From assembly GCA_020055645.1 (NCBI GenBank), contig CM034547.1, forward strand, positions 51,586,909 through 51,650,908: a DNA stretch of 64,000 bases. The letters are read 5' to 3'. Shown here piece by piece: positions 1-13,500 of this stretch. Both the position numbers and the translations under genes were made by a program. Each line of letters starts with the position of its first letter. Positions within the stretch are counted from its first letter, which is position 1. Under the pieces are notes generated by a model. That model saw only the letters and a list, made by a program, of their open reading frames with translations. It had not been told where the DNA came from and did not search any database. This DNA comes from Tomocerus qinae. Its lineage: Eukaryota; Arthropoda; Collembola; Entomobryomorpha; Tomoceridae.

Positions 1-3000
1 TAAAAGCGTATCAACTATTTTCTTTACGCATTTCTTTCTCAGTTCTATTTATATATACTTCCATATACCTTATACTTTGCAAATAATAAGGTAGATTTGT
101 GTTGCTATAATTTACTTTGTATTATAACGCATAGCTTTAACTGGATAAAATGTGTGCACGGGTAAAGCAAATGCATCTATCTGAAAGCTAGGTACATACA
201 TAGGTATGTAAGTATATTCAACAGAAAGGAATCACCAACATCAATAGAGACACGATGCTGATGCCACACCACGGGTTTCTTAAGTGTATGTTCTTATTCA
301 TTCCTTTTATATGAAACTAAATCTGGAGTAATGATCCGATATAAGAAGTAGATGAAATCATGGGAAACTACTACCAAAATGGTATTTACTACTGATATTA
401 GAAAGCAGAGATATGCTTTTACTTTGGCATGACTCTCCCGTTCTCACTAGTGTGATTTGAACTGATTGTGAACAGCAGAGTCTAGGAAAAGGGAAAAGTA
501 GAGGGAGGATAAGACAAGAAGGACGAGAACGAAGCCAGACTTCAATAAAATGCATCTGCTTCTCTGACTATGTTAGAAATGGTTAGAGCCGCAATTAAAT
601 AGCGATTATACCCGTATTACTCTTTGCTATCTATCTATTTCCAAACATATTATGCTACTCCTTTCAATGAGGCAGGCGAAATTACGTAGGCAAATTGCTC
701 TATATAGGTGGAGATAGAACTGTTTTATTATACTTAGTGTACGCATACGTATGTAACTAATATCATATAGCACACTTCGTCTTCAAGAATCCTTTCTCAG
801 AAGCCTAATTGATTTCTTTGTTTCAGCAACTCCTGGTTTGGTTTGGGTTTTCTAAGATGATGGCAATATAAAATGTAACGTCCTTTACAAAGTGTCTTAT
901 TACTTTCCACTTTCTATACGAGTAGCACACACACATTGGATTAGAATGTTGCCACCTATAAAAACCATAACAGACATCTTGCCAATATCGTACCTTACAC
1001 GATAACGCTATAAAATGAACCATTAAACAACTAACAGAAAATATATACTTGCGTATACGACCCAATATGTATAGAATGGTAGATCTATATTATACTAGTA
1101 TAGAAAGGCAGTTAAATAAATCGCACACATATGTACAAAAAGGTATTGCGAAAATACCTAACATTATGCTTTCCCATTCTGTAAGTAAATGTATGTAAAA
1201 TTTACTATTATGCTCTTATAGAATACCTATCTGTACCTACTGAAGTACCCATATCTGTATCCAGCTAAATACTATTACATACTAATCGTAGTAGAAGAGA
1301 AGAAAAGTGAGTGGGAAACACATTCTAGGGAAACGAGGAATAAACAAGGGAAAGTGTAAGGCAATGCAAAGCTGTATAGTAGGCAGTATTGGATAAGACA
1401 GGACAGAAATGAACAGAGAAAGCAGACAAGTCAGACAGACTCTCAGTCAGTTAAAGAAGGAGACCATTTCAATCCAATTCAATTCACTCTTTCACGATAT
1501 ACTTACTACAACGTTAACCTAACCTATATATTTATGTAGTAGTATCTGTCTTAGTATCCTTCCCTATCCACCCGTAACTCTTTCACTCCGGCTACATTGC
1601 CTGCTTTACTTTACTTTCCTTGTACTTATGTAATGTGATGGCAAATGCATTTCTTTCCCTACTCTCAGAATATTATGGGCATCATAAAATTTCTACCGAC
1701 ATGAGACAGAATAGAAGAAGACTCTTTCGCGAGTCACCGTAATGCATAGTGTCTGCCTATGTGCAAGCAAAAAGTCTCCATGCCTAGTCTAAAACTGAAC
1801 TGACTGAACTAACATTGAAACTGAAAGGAGTCTCATAGCATAAGTACCACTGGAACTGAATGTATGTAATGGAGGTAGGAGACGAAGCTAGGCCAGAACA
1901 ACTGAAGCACACGAAGACATTATCGTTACTATCCATAATGCATATTGGTAGTGACTATAATGTTATCGTAGTCGTAGCCATAGTTCACTTGACATATTGC
2001 CCGATTCGATAGGGAAATGAAACCAGGAACTCAGACAAAAGGGAAAAGATCTATAGGACACTGACTGAAATATATCCACGAATATTTTATGCTCTTCTCA
2101 TACATGCATATGGATGCTTACAGCCTCAACTCACAAACACCGCTACCTACAATAGATATCCACAACTATACAATAGACACTGATAGATGCATGAAATCAT
2201 GAGATATGATATCAGATTGAGAGTAAGTATAGAAATATATAGGTATTAGTGGGGGAGACAAAAGTAGTGTGTAAATTGTGCACCCCGCTTTGTCACATTA
2301 TTTTCTATTCTGACTCCTCATTAAAAATCATTAGTGTTCTGAACGGACATGACACATTCGCTGTTGGAAATCCGTAGCTCACCGATGGGCTTTATTTTAT
2401 GGACAGAGGAAATGCATGCAATGTAGATACCATGATCAATGTTGCTTCTTTCTCCGTCTCCTGTATATTTACTTTGTTATAAAGTTATACGCTATGTATA
2501 CACAGCAGGAAAACTACTAAAACTACTTTCCTTGGTCAATGCAATTTTCATCTCAATGTACATAATAAATAGATAATGCACATACTAACATGTTTATCAG
2601 TTGGGGGTATGACACAGGGAATTATGTATACACAATTTTCACATTTTCAGTCCATTTCAGTCATTTAACTTTTTCCTAATTGCAAAACAAACAGGGGGAT
2701 TACGATATTCCTGCTTCTCCCGTCATACTATGCAAACATAAATGATTACACTTCTTGCATTTCATTCATACCTATATCGCCTGTCACTTCACTACTATTA
2801 AATACCATTATAGTAATAGTTCTAATTTGAAGATTCCAATTTCATCGAGAAAGCAATCATAAATACAAGCACACTAAATTGACAAATATTTGTGTAAGGG
2901 GTATGCAAATATTACAATAATCTACAACAAATACTACCTATCAATTTCTGTTCTGTAGACCACTGAAATTGTATCTTCAGTTTAAACACAAATTGTATTC

Positions 3001-4906
3001 AACTATAGTTTGCTACACCTTCTACACTGCATTATACTCCCACCGCTTGAAGGTCTATTTATAACTGTAGCATCGATTTTAAAGAACTTTAAATGGTAAA
3101 ATACTTAATCAGCTATTTACCCTAAGCTAAAGAAAACGATAACTCAGGAAGGTAGATTTACGAATATTAGTTAAGATTTGTAAATTTTTATGTTAACATG
3201 ACATTCTGATACATTATTTTTGTCATTGATAGTGCGTATCAACGGCTATTTATATAGTAGCGGTAGAGACCTTGCTTCTATGCTTCTAGCTTTTTATTTC
3301 ATAGTAATTTATTTTATTATTCATCATATATTATTCATCACTAAATACCTGGGTAATTTCTGATTCAGTTTGTGATAATGATACAATAAAAGTGTACCAG
3401 AACAGGTATTTCAGTAACGGAGGCCACCAATTACGTTAACAGTGTAAATTAAGTAGTAAGATCTTTCACTATTGATAATATGCATTTGTGTTCCTAATTA
3501 AGAATCAGACAATGGTGAATGGCATTGTAGTAATTTGAGTTCTTGCTCTTATGAAAGTTTTGCTATTTGAAAGCAATAGGAAGTAGCCATGCGTATTATT
3601 ACTTTAGCATAGTTATGTAGATATTTGTATAAGTTTATACGATTCTGTTTCACGATAATATTTCTTATTAGTTATTGCTTGTTAAAGATATAAATTAATT
3701 GCAGACCAAAAACGTAGTACAATAGTTATTCATGTCATAGCAAGCGATGCCAACAAAATCAGCGGAGCGATTCTATAATAACTTAAGTTTATATTTCCTA
3801 ATTCTCAATCCCAACGCTCAACCAATAATAATTTTCATTGAGCTACGTATTAGAAATTTATAGTTGCATATGTCAAGTTGTGGCAGTTATGTTGTTCACA
3901 TTTTGTGTTTTCCATTCATAGCGTTAGTGTATTCGGGTAGCCTATTAGATTTACGATTTAACAGCCCTATGAATATCTAAAGAATACATGAGCAGTACCT
4001 ACCAAAGCACATTATAACTTTGATGAAAAGCATTGCATTACATTGTGATAAATTTTAATGCTCTTATTGATTATAGGACAAAAGAACAAGCCGAAACCTT
4101 CTTATGCAATGTATTCAACTAATTACTATTCCATACAAATGACTTTGAGCGCGGGTGCATTAATGATATAGATTATATGCTACGGTGGGCACTGTATAAA
4201 TATTTATCACTATTCTATGTCGGTAATTCAAAGGGAATAGTTATATTCTTGCTAAATGGCTAAAATAAAATAAATATTCTTAAGTCCGTGACTGAAGTAT
4301 ATAAAGAACCCTTCCAGCAGAGCGTAGCTTCATAGAAGTCGAAATAAATTGTTAACATAAACAGTAGGGGTTATCGGTTTTATAGGGATACCAATAACAT
4401 TGGTAGGAGAATAGAGTACAGTAGTAGCCCATGAGTTTATAGTTTCAACTGGACAAACACTTATATAGAGATAAATAATTTTGATAGAAGGAGAGTGAAG
4501 TCAAAGTACAAATGGGTGGAAATATAAAGAGCACTTTAAGAGAGAATTGTCAGAGCATTGACAGACTGACTTTACTCAAGAATAAATTATTGAAAAGTTT
4601 CTAAGCACGGACTCGTCAATAGTGACTTGTCTACTTGGGCTAGAAACAAATATTTTGCAATTTTGTTGTGAAAGAAGCTAAGTAGGGCTATAAATACTAA
4701 GGTATACTTTGTTGATTAACAGGGTTTTATGACCCACATACGGGCAAGTGGGCAATTTCACAATGTACTCTAAATTGAAGTCCCTTGTACAGTTTTTTGC
4801 TAATACATGATAGGAAGTTTTACCGGAATGGAGCATTTAGTGTCAAAAATGGACAGAGCAAGTCGTTAAAGGTAAATAATGAGTAGGAGTTATCAAGAAT
4901 TTAATT
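1..4906. other. Non-coding, probably first intron of the minus-strand gene at 5 kb
   Basis: No supportable coding sequence was seen here on either strand; the open frames are under 85 codons and look random. The stretch lies directly 3' (minus strand) of the splice donor that ends the 5-kb exon, so at least part of it should be intron. A later exon of that gene could hide here if it is short, but I could not pick one out. The tract near 1290-1460 is purine-rich and has no coding features. No repeats or RNA genes were recognised. Confidence 0.5.
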
Positions 4907-4912
4907 ACTCAC
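4907..4912 (-). other. Putative 5' splice site (GTGAGT)
   Basis: The minus strand reads CATT|GTGAGT, matching the GTRAGT donor consensus. It interrupts the open frame two codons before the in-frame TAA. Using it leaves the exon in phase 1. This is an inference from consensus only; no acceptor could be paired with it inside the window. Confidence 0.5.
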
Positions 4913-5180
4913 AATGAACATCGTCTTCGATTTCGTTGACAAGAAAAGGTTCGTCAGCCGCGGGAGCCACAAGTCCCGGCTGTTGAGATAGGGCGCCTCC
5001 TGTTTGTCCCCGTTGAGTTCCGCCCCCGTCGGTGGAAGCAGCTGCAACCAAGAGAGCTGCTAATGATGGGATCATTCCACTAATCCCCGAGCACATGACG
5101 AGCACAAGAAACACGGTGGAAGTTGTTCTGGTGCGTCTCCGCCGCCTTCTTCCAATGCTATTGTTATTATCGATAGCCAT
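4913..5180 (-). CDS. First coding exon (partial) of an unrecognised secreted or membrane protein
   Basis: The minus-strand frame starts with ATG at 5180 and encodes 89 residues plus one base before a GTGAGT splice donor. Residues 11-16 are six consecutive arginines. A hydrophobic run (TVFLVLVMCSG) follows at about 22-32, then a second one (SLAALLVAAAS) at about 39-49, and then a Gly/Gln/Ala-rich and acidic tail. This reads as a signal peptide or type-II signal anchor with a strongly positive cytosolic side, so the mature part is probably lumenal or extracellular and is encoded by later exons. The frame is closed by a TAG upstream of the ATG, which supports this start. The ATG context is poor at -3 (C) but has G at +4. 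Base composition is clearly more GC- and CpG-rich than the surroundings. The product family is not recognised. The plus-strand open frame over the same bases begins with GTG and is a shadow. Confidence 0.55.
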
Positions 5181-5330
5181 GAGCCTTAGTGAATTCCACG
5201 GAGAAATACATAATATCTGTATGAAGAGCTAAGAGTTCCAGTGAGTAAGACGACGACGGCTGAGCCAGCAAAAAGCAACAGGCGGCTACTCATCACTGTC
5301 AGAAATTTCTATACAAGTCCCTGTCCGTAT
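5181..5330 (-). promoter_or_regulatory. Probable 5' leader of the 5-kb gene
   Basis: This stretch lies immediately upstream of the minus-strand ATG at 5180. It is enriched in CpG compared with flanking DNA (for example the CGTCGTCGTC run near 5250) and contains the 35-codon upstream frame. No convincing TATA box was seen at a fixed distance, and the transcription start cannot be placed from sequence alone. Confidence 0.35.
5186..5293 (-). CDS. Upstream open frame of 35 codons resembling a signal peptide
   Basis: The minus-strand ATG at 5293 opens a 35-codon frame that stops with TAA five bases before the main ATG at 5180. The peptide begins MSSRLLLFAGSAVVVLLTG, with one arginine followed by an unbroken hydrophobic core and a small/polar Thr-Ser region, then a Tyr/Arg-rich end. 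That layout is typical of a cleavable signal peptide. Its ATG has G at -3, a better context than the downstream ATG. It may be a regulatory uORF, or the true start of an alternatively spliced product. The frame differs from that of the main exon, so it does not simply extend it. It could also be coincidental. Confidence 0.35.
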   Translation of the reverse strand: MSSRLLLFAGSAVVVLLTGTLSSSYRYYVFLRGIH

Positions 5331-8300
5331 AAATATCTGTAATACTACCCGTAGATAAATGTAATGTACAGTAGAGAGAACCAGGCACCTCTCCTTATTC
5401 CAAATACCACGAAAAAGTAGACCGAAAATACACTAAGGAAGTAGTAGTGGCGAGAAGAAAAGATTTTAAGCAAGCTTCGTTTGGCTTCACTTCTCTCGTT
5501 TTTCCTTCGGTGATCTATTCCCTTTTCCTGTTTTCTCCACGATTTTCTCAGCACGGGATAGGCTTGATGGCACAAAGAAGGAAAAAACCCTTTTATAACT
5601 AGTCAAATTCTGTACAGTAGAACAGCAAGCACTATTTTTCTTTGTTCTCTCGTCCAGTCAATCTAGCGGGAAAGTTTAAGATATACAGTATGAGTCTACC
5701 AACGCTATCTCTTTCCTTATCCTATTCTTAACTCTATATCAAACTTTTACTAGTAAAAAAATAATACTTTCATTTTCACACCAATTTCACCCAATGTTCA
5801 CCAAAGTGAAAATGGACGTGTAAATTTTTTTAAAAGGAAAATTTTGTTTCTTACTTATGAAAGTTTTATAATATGGAGGCAGCATAAGGAAAAAGAAAGG
5901 ATACTATTTTTAGGCTCATACTGTATATATCAAAAAAGACAGAAGTACGGAGAAGAAAGAAGAACTCGTCCGATTTGACCTTATGTCGATTTTATACTGA
6001 CATATATAGTAAGTGCAATATAAAATTCATCTTCTATTATTGACCGTTTTCTCTTATGTATGGTAGTCAGTGTGTTCTTTACTTCTATTGAATGTAGTTA
6101 CTCCCATATAATCCATAAAGCACACGGAAAATTTGAAAAACTGCATTGCAGCATGCTAGATTTATTTAGTGTTGTATCGACTATAAAGTACTACAAGTGT
6201 GTATTTACGTTGTTTCATGTTCCAATGTTATCATCAGACAACATTAAGGGCGTTGTTTTTTCTAAGAACGTAAATTGGCCTGTCTATCGACGGAGAGTGA
6301 GAGAACCGGCAGAGAATTTGTTGGAGTGTCGAGTGAAAATGAGATGACTTTATTGCTAGAGAGAGTATAAGATAGCTAAGGACACAGTGGAGAACAAATG
6401 GTAAGTAGCCGTAAGGAAAAAATGACAAGTTTCTGTCGTGCTCAGATTGAGATGTTTGTGTCCTTTGTTTGTAAGGTCTATTCTATTGATATTTGTCTTG
6501 TAGGTAGTCTAGCTGTTGTTGAATTGGTAGGACAGTTGAAGTCTATACATTTAAGAGATGTGGAAGAATGCAAGGTAGGTTACTGTCAGAAGACACAAAC
6601 ACTGAATGTTTCTCCACAAATCTATTGGCGATGTATCAACGTCTGGAGCACTTTGTAGCTTTGACGTGCACTTTGCTCAGTTGCTTCGTCTAAGATTTCT
6701 TGTCAGGTCTAGGTGAGTCGTAAAATATTGACGAGATGAGCGTCGACTTCTCTCTTGTCGGTTTCTATATTTTTCTGGGTTGGCTCGACTTAACTGAACT
6801 TGGTTGGGTTGGGTTCGGATTGGCTTGGGAAAAGTTTGAGACGAGTTGATGTGATGTGATGTGATGGGTATTATGGGATATGCTTGCTCACGTTACGTTA
6901 GTCACATTACAGTTACTTACTTAGGAAAAGAGAGTGTAGACGTGTGCTGGTCCTCTTTCCATGGAGAAATGCACGTGTGGCTCGAATGTAGAATTCTCTG
7001 AGTGATTCGGAGAAGAATCCTGGATGAGAAAAACTCAAAGTGGGCAAAGCAGAGCTTTTCTGAAAATTTTTCTCTATCTTTTAGTTCGTTACGCTTTCTT
7101 TTGCTTTCTTTTCCTAAGTAGAAGGTACCTATAGCCAGAGACTACTAGTTACTTAGTGTCTTTCTTGTTTACTTATGTATAGTATGACTACCTCCTGTTT
7201 TACTACTATACTGTCTGCAATAGTCAAGTAACCAGAGTGCGGTGGCTACTAACAAGAACTATGTAATGTATAAGTATAATGTAGCTCCAATGGGTTATGT
7301 ATGCTTGAATACTTGCACTTTGCACTATGCTAGTCTTCTGAGAGCATGCGTTTACTTAAGGTTGCTACTTAAATATATTATATATGGTTTGGCTCAGAAC
7401 TGGGGTTTACTTCATAGATATGTATTTATATTTAACCCGTATAGAAGATTACTATGTACATAGGATTCTACCTATCTTCTCTCTTCCACTGCAAAAAACT
7501 ATTCTGGATGTGGATGTGAACTAGGGATTCCAAACCATGAAAGTTGGTGTGTGCACATCGACGAATCAGAGAATATTTAATCCAATCCGGTGTGGCACGC
7601 TCTCCATTGGGGTAGGCAGTTTAGCTCAGTGCAGCAGAAGTAACAACTGTACGTTTAGCAGAATCACTATGTCAAAATTTAGTCACTTTTTAGAAAAGTA
7701 AAACTGCTGTGTTAAAGTATGTAGTTGGATGGAAGTGTAAAAGTTCTTGTATGCTAAAATGCACACAAAAGGATCCAATTGTCAAGCAGGTGAAATAGAG
7801 TGGGTGACAGAATGTCTGAACACACTTTTCTTCTTGTAAATGCGTTTACTGCACTAGACAAACATTTCTTGACACAGCTGCCTTATCTGCAGTTGTGATT
7901 TTAGGTTGTTCCAGTTCCAAAAAAAATCAAGGAAGGAAGCAAAATGAAACCAAAACACTTGGAGACAGCGTGATCCTGTAGACGGCTAGGCTGAATTAGA
8001 GCTGTTGTTTAATAAATACAGTATTAATTACTAAGGTCGTAATGAGTCATGTTTAATTAACTTTAAATCTGTTGTTCAGTTGTATCTGGAATATACATTG
8101 GTACTTAAGGGAAGCAAGCGAGTGGGTTATAAATGCCTAAGCATTCTGTAGGGGAAAACTTCATGAAATTGCAATGTAGTAGACTCGAGTACATTAGAAC
8201 TGCAGAGTTCACACACATATATCACGGTATGCAATATGAAAGAGTTAAGCTTCGTACGATTTTTCAAAGTCGGCTCAACTTTAGCCGGATGTTTCTCTTT

Positions 8301-9966
8301 TCGTCTTCCTCTCTTAGCTATTCATTTGGCACCAATTTTTTATCAAGTTTTTACGAGGCCTTGTGCATAATTCAGCTAATCGTTCACGACCGGGAGAAAC
8401 TCATCTTGCACCGGAAAAATGCTCCGAGAATGCTGAACTTAAGTTAACGGCAGGGGTCTCCTTTGATTGTCAAAACCTCGTAGCGTATAGTTGACTGTGA
8501 TTCCTTTTATTAGTGATGAAGTAGGGCAGCTGTATGTATGTCTACTGTGATGATAATAATATGCAGCACACACATCTAATATATTTATGTAGGTATCAAA
8601 TAGGGAAGACAAGATAAATCCCGACTTCCTCTTGCCTTTGTCGCATGTAGATAGATGTGTCAGTAAGTCTGTATATTGTTATTTTAGTTGGAAAGACTTA
8701 TCTGCATGTACCTACTACTGGCTTTTGTTCAAGCAACTTTTATTGCAGAAGGGTACAAGTAAAAGAAGACAAGATAGCCCTCACACTGCTACTACATTAC
8801 ATTAGAGATGCAGTCCGTGAAGAAGTGTAGCGTGTAGTTGAAGATATGCGCTCGCAGTATATCTAATTGTCAGTAACTTCTCACAATCAGCTCTCCCACT
8901 ACTGATAGAATGTATGAGCGGACGGGTAGAGAACGAGGAGCTCTTTTACCACATACACACACACCACAGTCAGAGAAGCCAAGCAAAGCCAGAGAAAAGT
9001 TAAGTCTTAAATTCACCAGAACGTACGTAACTCTTTCAACTTTAGTTAACTAAACTAAACTTGTATTGGAGTAACTACGTAAAAGAACAACTTCGTGTCG
9101 CTTTGTCTTCCACTTCATCTTTTTATACGTATCGCGCTAAGAAGTTATGTTATGTAATAATGTCTCAGAGTCAACTCCCTTTCACCGTTTTCTATCTTAA
9201 GTAATTTTACAGGAAAACTTACTACCTATCCCTACACACTGTATCTCTTCTCTATGTATTCTTCCTTGTTAATTCATTTCCTCCAGATATCCCCGGCCTC
9301 TCCTTTAGTCAATGGGAACACTAATTTTTTATTCTTTGTCAACCTTCCAGCACTTCCTCTTCCTCTAATAGATTATATTATCCTTGGATATTCACTCGCC
9401 GTTTTCTTACACGAATTTTATTTTTACACTAATCCCTTTGAAGTCCGACTCCTCAACCTATTTATCTCATTAAACAACTAGTGTCCGTAATTAGTATATT
9501 CAACCTTCTCATTAGTGGAACTTAATAATTAACTTTTCTACCCTTGTTATCAAGATACACGTCTTATGTATAATTCGTTATAGACTTCTAGTTACCAATC
9601 CATTTCAGACAGAACAGTCATGACGTGATTGCTAATTAATATTCTTCCATAATTGATTAATAATCAATTGTTAGTGGTTAGATACACAATTTTAAAATTG
9701 TCTGAAATGAAATCTCAATATCCAAAGATGTTCTTGTAGCACTGTAATTCATTTGATAATTTTCCTGTTTCTTGCGATTTCTTGCACATATACAGATAGT
9801 AAACGGTCACAATTTTCATTAAACTCAGACGATGGAAGAAATAGAGAGGAAAGGGTGACCGATCTGAGAAAAGAGACGAGGATCAGGAGAATTTGATACG
9901 AGAGACACAGTCTACGTATAGAGATACATTTAAGAAGTTTTTGTGAAGCACAAGCAATAGTGGAAC
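5331..9966. other. AT-rich intergenic sequence
   Basis: Only short open frames occur here (up to 104 codons at 8133-8447), with no recognisable domain, signal peptide or splice framing. Composition is AT-rich with scattered simple-sequence patches such as the GATGT run at 6848. I see no RNA gene or complete mobile element. Confidence 0.5.
6848..6866. repeat. Short GATGT tandem repeat
   Basis: The plus strand reads GAT followed by three GTGAT units and a final G, a perfect 5-bp microsatellite of just under four copies. It sits in a region with other G/T-rich short repeats (GGTTGGGTTGGGTT near 6800). No function is implied. Confidence 0.8.
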
Positions 9967-9997
9967 GTGTTAAAGGAATGTAGGAGCAAATTGCCCA

Positions 9998-10543
9998 ATG
10001 CGTCTACCCGGTTGCCCGCTACCCGAACTACTGCCTTTCTCTTTCCCACTCTTCGTCGTTCCAGTCAGTTCAGTACAACCAAAAGCTCCTTTCCCCGCTC
10101 ACTCTCAATATCAACTAACTGGGAGCCAGGAGAAAACTCAGCAGGAATACATGGCACTACATACACGGACTTTCCTAGTACTCCATAGTACTATACCTCA
10201 TTTAGTACATATGAACTCCTGGCCTGTGCTACCATACACTATCCTTTCCTTTACGATACCGCTACCTCCTGTTTCTTTTCCTTTCACGTTATTTTCCCAA
10301 TTCCTACTCCAGTTCCCTTCCTTCAACAGTGTCATGCACTGCGAAACTGATTGTATTTTGTATTTGTGGGTAGCTTCTATTGGGGAGACAGACCTGTGCT
10401 GTACTGCTCTCGCCTGGCTTGACTTTCTAATAAAGTATGGCTTAAGCTTGTCCTACTCTGACATTACCTTCCATACTTCCCAAATGTATTTATGCATTGT
10501 ACAATCTCCTCTTTTCTCAGTCTCTTTTCACTACAATAAATAG
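9998..10543 (+). CDS. Doubtful 181-codon open frame in a pyrimidine-rich tract
   Basis: An ATG-started plus-strand frame runs 181 codons, long for this AT-rich DNA. The tract is strongly pyrimidine-biased, which removes the stop codons TAA, TAG and TGA by itself. The predicted peptide is rich in Phe, Leu, Pro and Ser, with no signal peptide layout, no domain and no known motif. A second plus-strand frame (9967-10188) is also open, as expected from composition. I regard it as probably non-coding; a young orphan gene or the leader of a transcript remain possible. Confidence 0.15.
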   Translation: MRLPGCPLPELLPFSFPLFVVPVSSVQPKAPFPAHSQYQLTGSQEKTQQEYMALHTRTFLVLHSTIPHLVHMNSWPVLPYTILSFTIPLPPVSFPFTLFSQFLLQFPSFNSVMHCETDCILYLWVASIGETDLCCTALAWLDFLIKYGLSLSYSDITFHTSQMYLCIVQSPLFSVSFHYNK

Positions 10544-13500
10544 GTTATGCTATGGCCCCTACAAGTGGTATTATTCCAAAGCTATATTATTATATTGGAT
10601 TAACAAGATATAAGTGATTCGAGAGGTTCATTTCTATTGGACGCTACATAAAGCATAAAGCTGTGTGGGATATTTATTTAATACACTAGTCTAAAGAATG
10701 AAAAATTAACAATAATTGACAAAATTAATACATTTGGTAGAGGATACTCAACATTTAGATCTAAAAAACTTTAATATTTATTGTTAAATAAACGATTAGA
10801 TTTGCTCACAAATGTCACAAATGCTTTTCAATCTGATCGGTTTAATTTCGTAAAATAATGTTGGTATAGCGGTTTATGCCTAGTTTATAGTTCAGGTTTC
10901 ACGAATTTATCGCGAAGTTATCGGGAAAATTTTCACTTTCATACAATTTGGGTTTACGAAGTTATTTTGACGTTAAAATGAAGTTCTTCATTTTCCGAGT
11001 TATTGAAATATTTCAATGATAAGAGTGACGATTTCCATCTTCATTTAACGCTTTGATTCTAATTATAAATGCATCTCGGCTTTATCCTCCCATGATAACG
11101 TCGTGGAACCTGGGCTATAAACTTTGAGCCAGGGATGAGACATTTAAATTGAGGCGAAAGTAGTTAATTGTGTCAAATCAATTAAATATTGAGAGTTTAG
11201 CAAATGGCTTAGCAGTGTGCAGTAGTGGTTATTAAATGTTTGAAGTAGTTGTAACAAATGGTACAAACGGATGGATTTACCTAGTAAGAAAGGGATATTA
11301 CTTACCAAAGAGATTACCGTTTGTCGCATTCGAAATCTGTGAGCAAAACCAACACTTTATTTGATCGTCGAATACATTTAATGAGGTATTCGGCAGTCGG
11401 CTTGGCGCACGAAAAATGGAATCTTCGTGATCAAAGGCATCTCCTGAATTCTCCTGATTCTCATTCGATTTTCTCTCATCCTAAAGTCTGCCATATTCAA
11501 GTTGCACTCCTTTCACTTCAGTTTCTGCCTGTGATTGTTCTCATTTTCTGTTGGGAGTCTCTTGTAATGAAAATAATGAGGTCTTGTGTGTTTTGTTTAA
11601 TCAGGGTAGACAGAGTGATGAGTGTCTGTGACTTAGTATATTTAGGTGAACCAACCCACGTAGAGCAGACGTAATCAAAGCGAATTAAGTTACAAAAGAA
11701 AATGCAAGCGAAAAGTTTCTGTAACATTAAAAGAGCTATGCAGAATATATTAACGCCTAATTTCTGCAGCAAATTCCTTTATGAATACAAAAAGATAGCT
11801 ATCTTGCGCACAAACTAAATATACTTAATAAGATTTAGTTTGGTAACGTGTATCATTAATACATAATCAATATGTAGCTAGTACCATACATAATACATTC
11901 AAGGTGTTCCTGTTACAATATTCTACTTAATTATTGATAATTAGGCTTTTTGCAATTACGGATGTTGTCTAGGGTAAGATAAAATAGCTTTAGACGAAGA
12001 ATCTGCACTAATTTAGGATAGGATGCTAACTGGATGAAATTCATATATTTACTTAGAGTAGGTAAGTCTGTTTCTGTAGAGAACGAGCTCACATGGTTTT
12101 GTGTGTTGGTATGAAGTATTTATGTGTGCATGCATATTTACCTTATGAGGAAAGAGACATGAAGCGTGCATCAGTGTGGAAGGATGCAGAAGGGTCCATT
12201 ATTCACCCATAGTAATTCACGCTTTACCTGCAAGCCTCATCATATTGTATTTAACTCCACTCCAGACACACTTCCCACACAACTCCCATTTATCTGCATC
12301 TGTCTCATGCATCAGAGTGTAGGTTGAATTTTCCAGTTCCAGGATTTCAGTTGCAAACCTTAAACTATTACCTTTGATCTGTGTCCTGTGTTATGGGACT
12401 ACATTCTGAAACCAAGGTAGGTATGTCTGCTTTAATGACTAGCTTACTTCTCTTTGAACTTTTCCTGCTCATATTTACTTAAATATTTTAAACGTTCCGA
12501 TGTAGTACCTGTATATGTGGATATGTTATATAGGGACAGAGACAAAGTCTCTCTGTATGTATCATTATTCCACGTTGTGTCAAATTGCCTGGATATTTCT
12601 GTTCTGTAGTGTACGGCAATAATTGATATTTCCTGAAATGTTTGCGGAAACTACAGTTGAGGTCTGAGGTTTCAAGTCTGCCGTCATTATAATTAAGAAT
12701 GATTGGAAATGATATAGTTTGTGATGCTAACAATCACAAAAGTATACTCAAACATAGTACCTATAGTGAAAATGCTTGGTGTGCAGATACTAATAAAACC
12801 TCAAGTGAAAAGGAGGGCAATGGCCACGCTTAACAAGAATTCCAACAGTCTAGGTCCTCCTAATAGATGCATAACTACCCAAAACAAATAGATTGCGTGT
12901 GGTCTGTATGATATTTTAGAATTGCTCGGGATTTAACGCGATGTTGTACGATATTCCAAAAGTACATGACACGAGAACGTGAACTATATTATAAGTACAT
13001 AGGTAGGAAGATATAGTGTGACAAAATGATAGAAAGAGATATGCGGGCACGATAGGAGGAGATAAATATTGGAGATTAGATGAATGTATCTAGGTAATCT
13101 TGGAGAGCGGAGTAAAGTCAAGTACAAATGTGTGGTGTGAAGGTAGAAGTGATAAGAATGAGAAAGTTGCCTACTTGAAATGCAACACAGGTGAATTGGT
13201 TTAAGAGGTTAGGAGGGAGGTAAGGGAAATAAGGGTGAAGTCTTAAGCTTCGTTTTTGCCCTGGGATAAAACCAAGTTGAACATCTCGGAAACTCCTTCG
13301 GCTTAGCATTAGCGATGCAATGTAAAACTTAACCTTCTCTTCTGCCAACATTATGCTATGCAATGTAGACTACGTATCCGGTCGTTACTTTCTTATGCAA
13401 GCGAAGGTAATGCACATGGTAGGAAATACTTTCATTCATGGGTACTGTAGTAATCCTTAAGTTTGCTACAGAATGTTACATGTTAAAGTACCTATTAAGT

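Noticed and set aside
5032..5232. Plus-strand 66-codon frame opposite the 5-kb exon
   Set aside because: Begins with GTG and mirrors the GC-rich coding exon on the other strand.
5347..5356. ACCCGTAGAT, resembling the 5' part of miR-100
   Set aside because: The remaining bases do not match and no hairpin was seen.
6398..6406. ATG followed by GTAAGT on the plus strand
   Set aside because: No coding exon with a matching acceptor could be paired with it; probably chance, and a caution for the similar site at 42603.
7619..7690. TTAGCTCAGTG, resembling a tRNA D-arm/A box
   Set aside because: No B box or T-arm at the expected distance and no cloverleaf.
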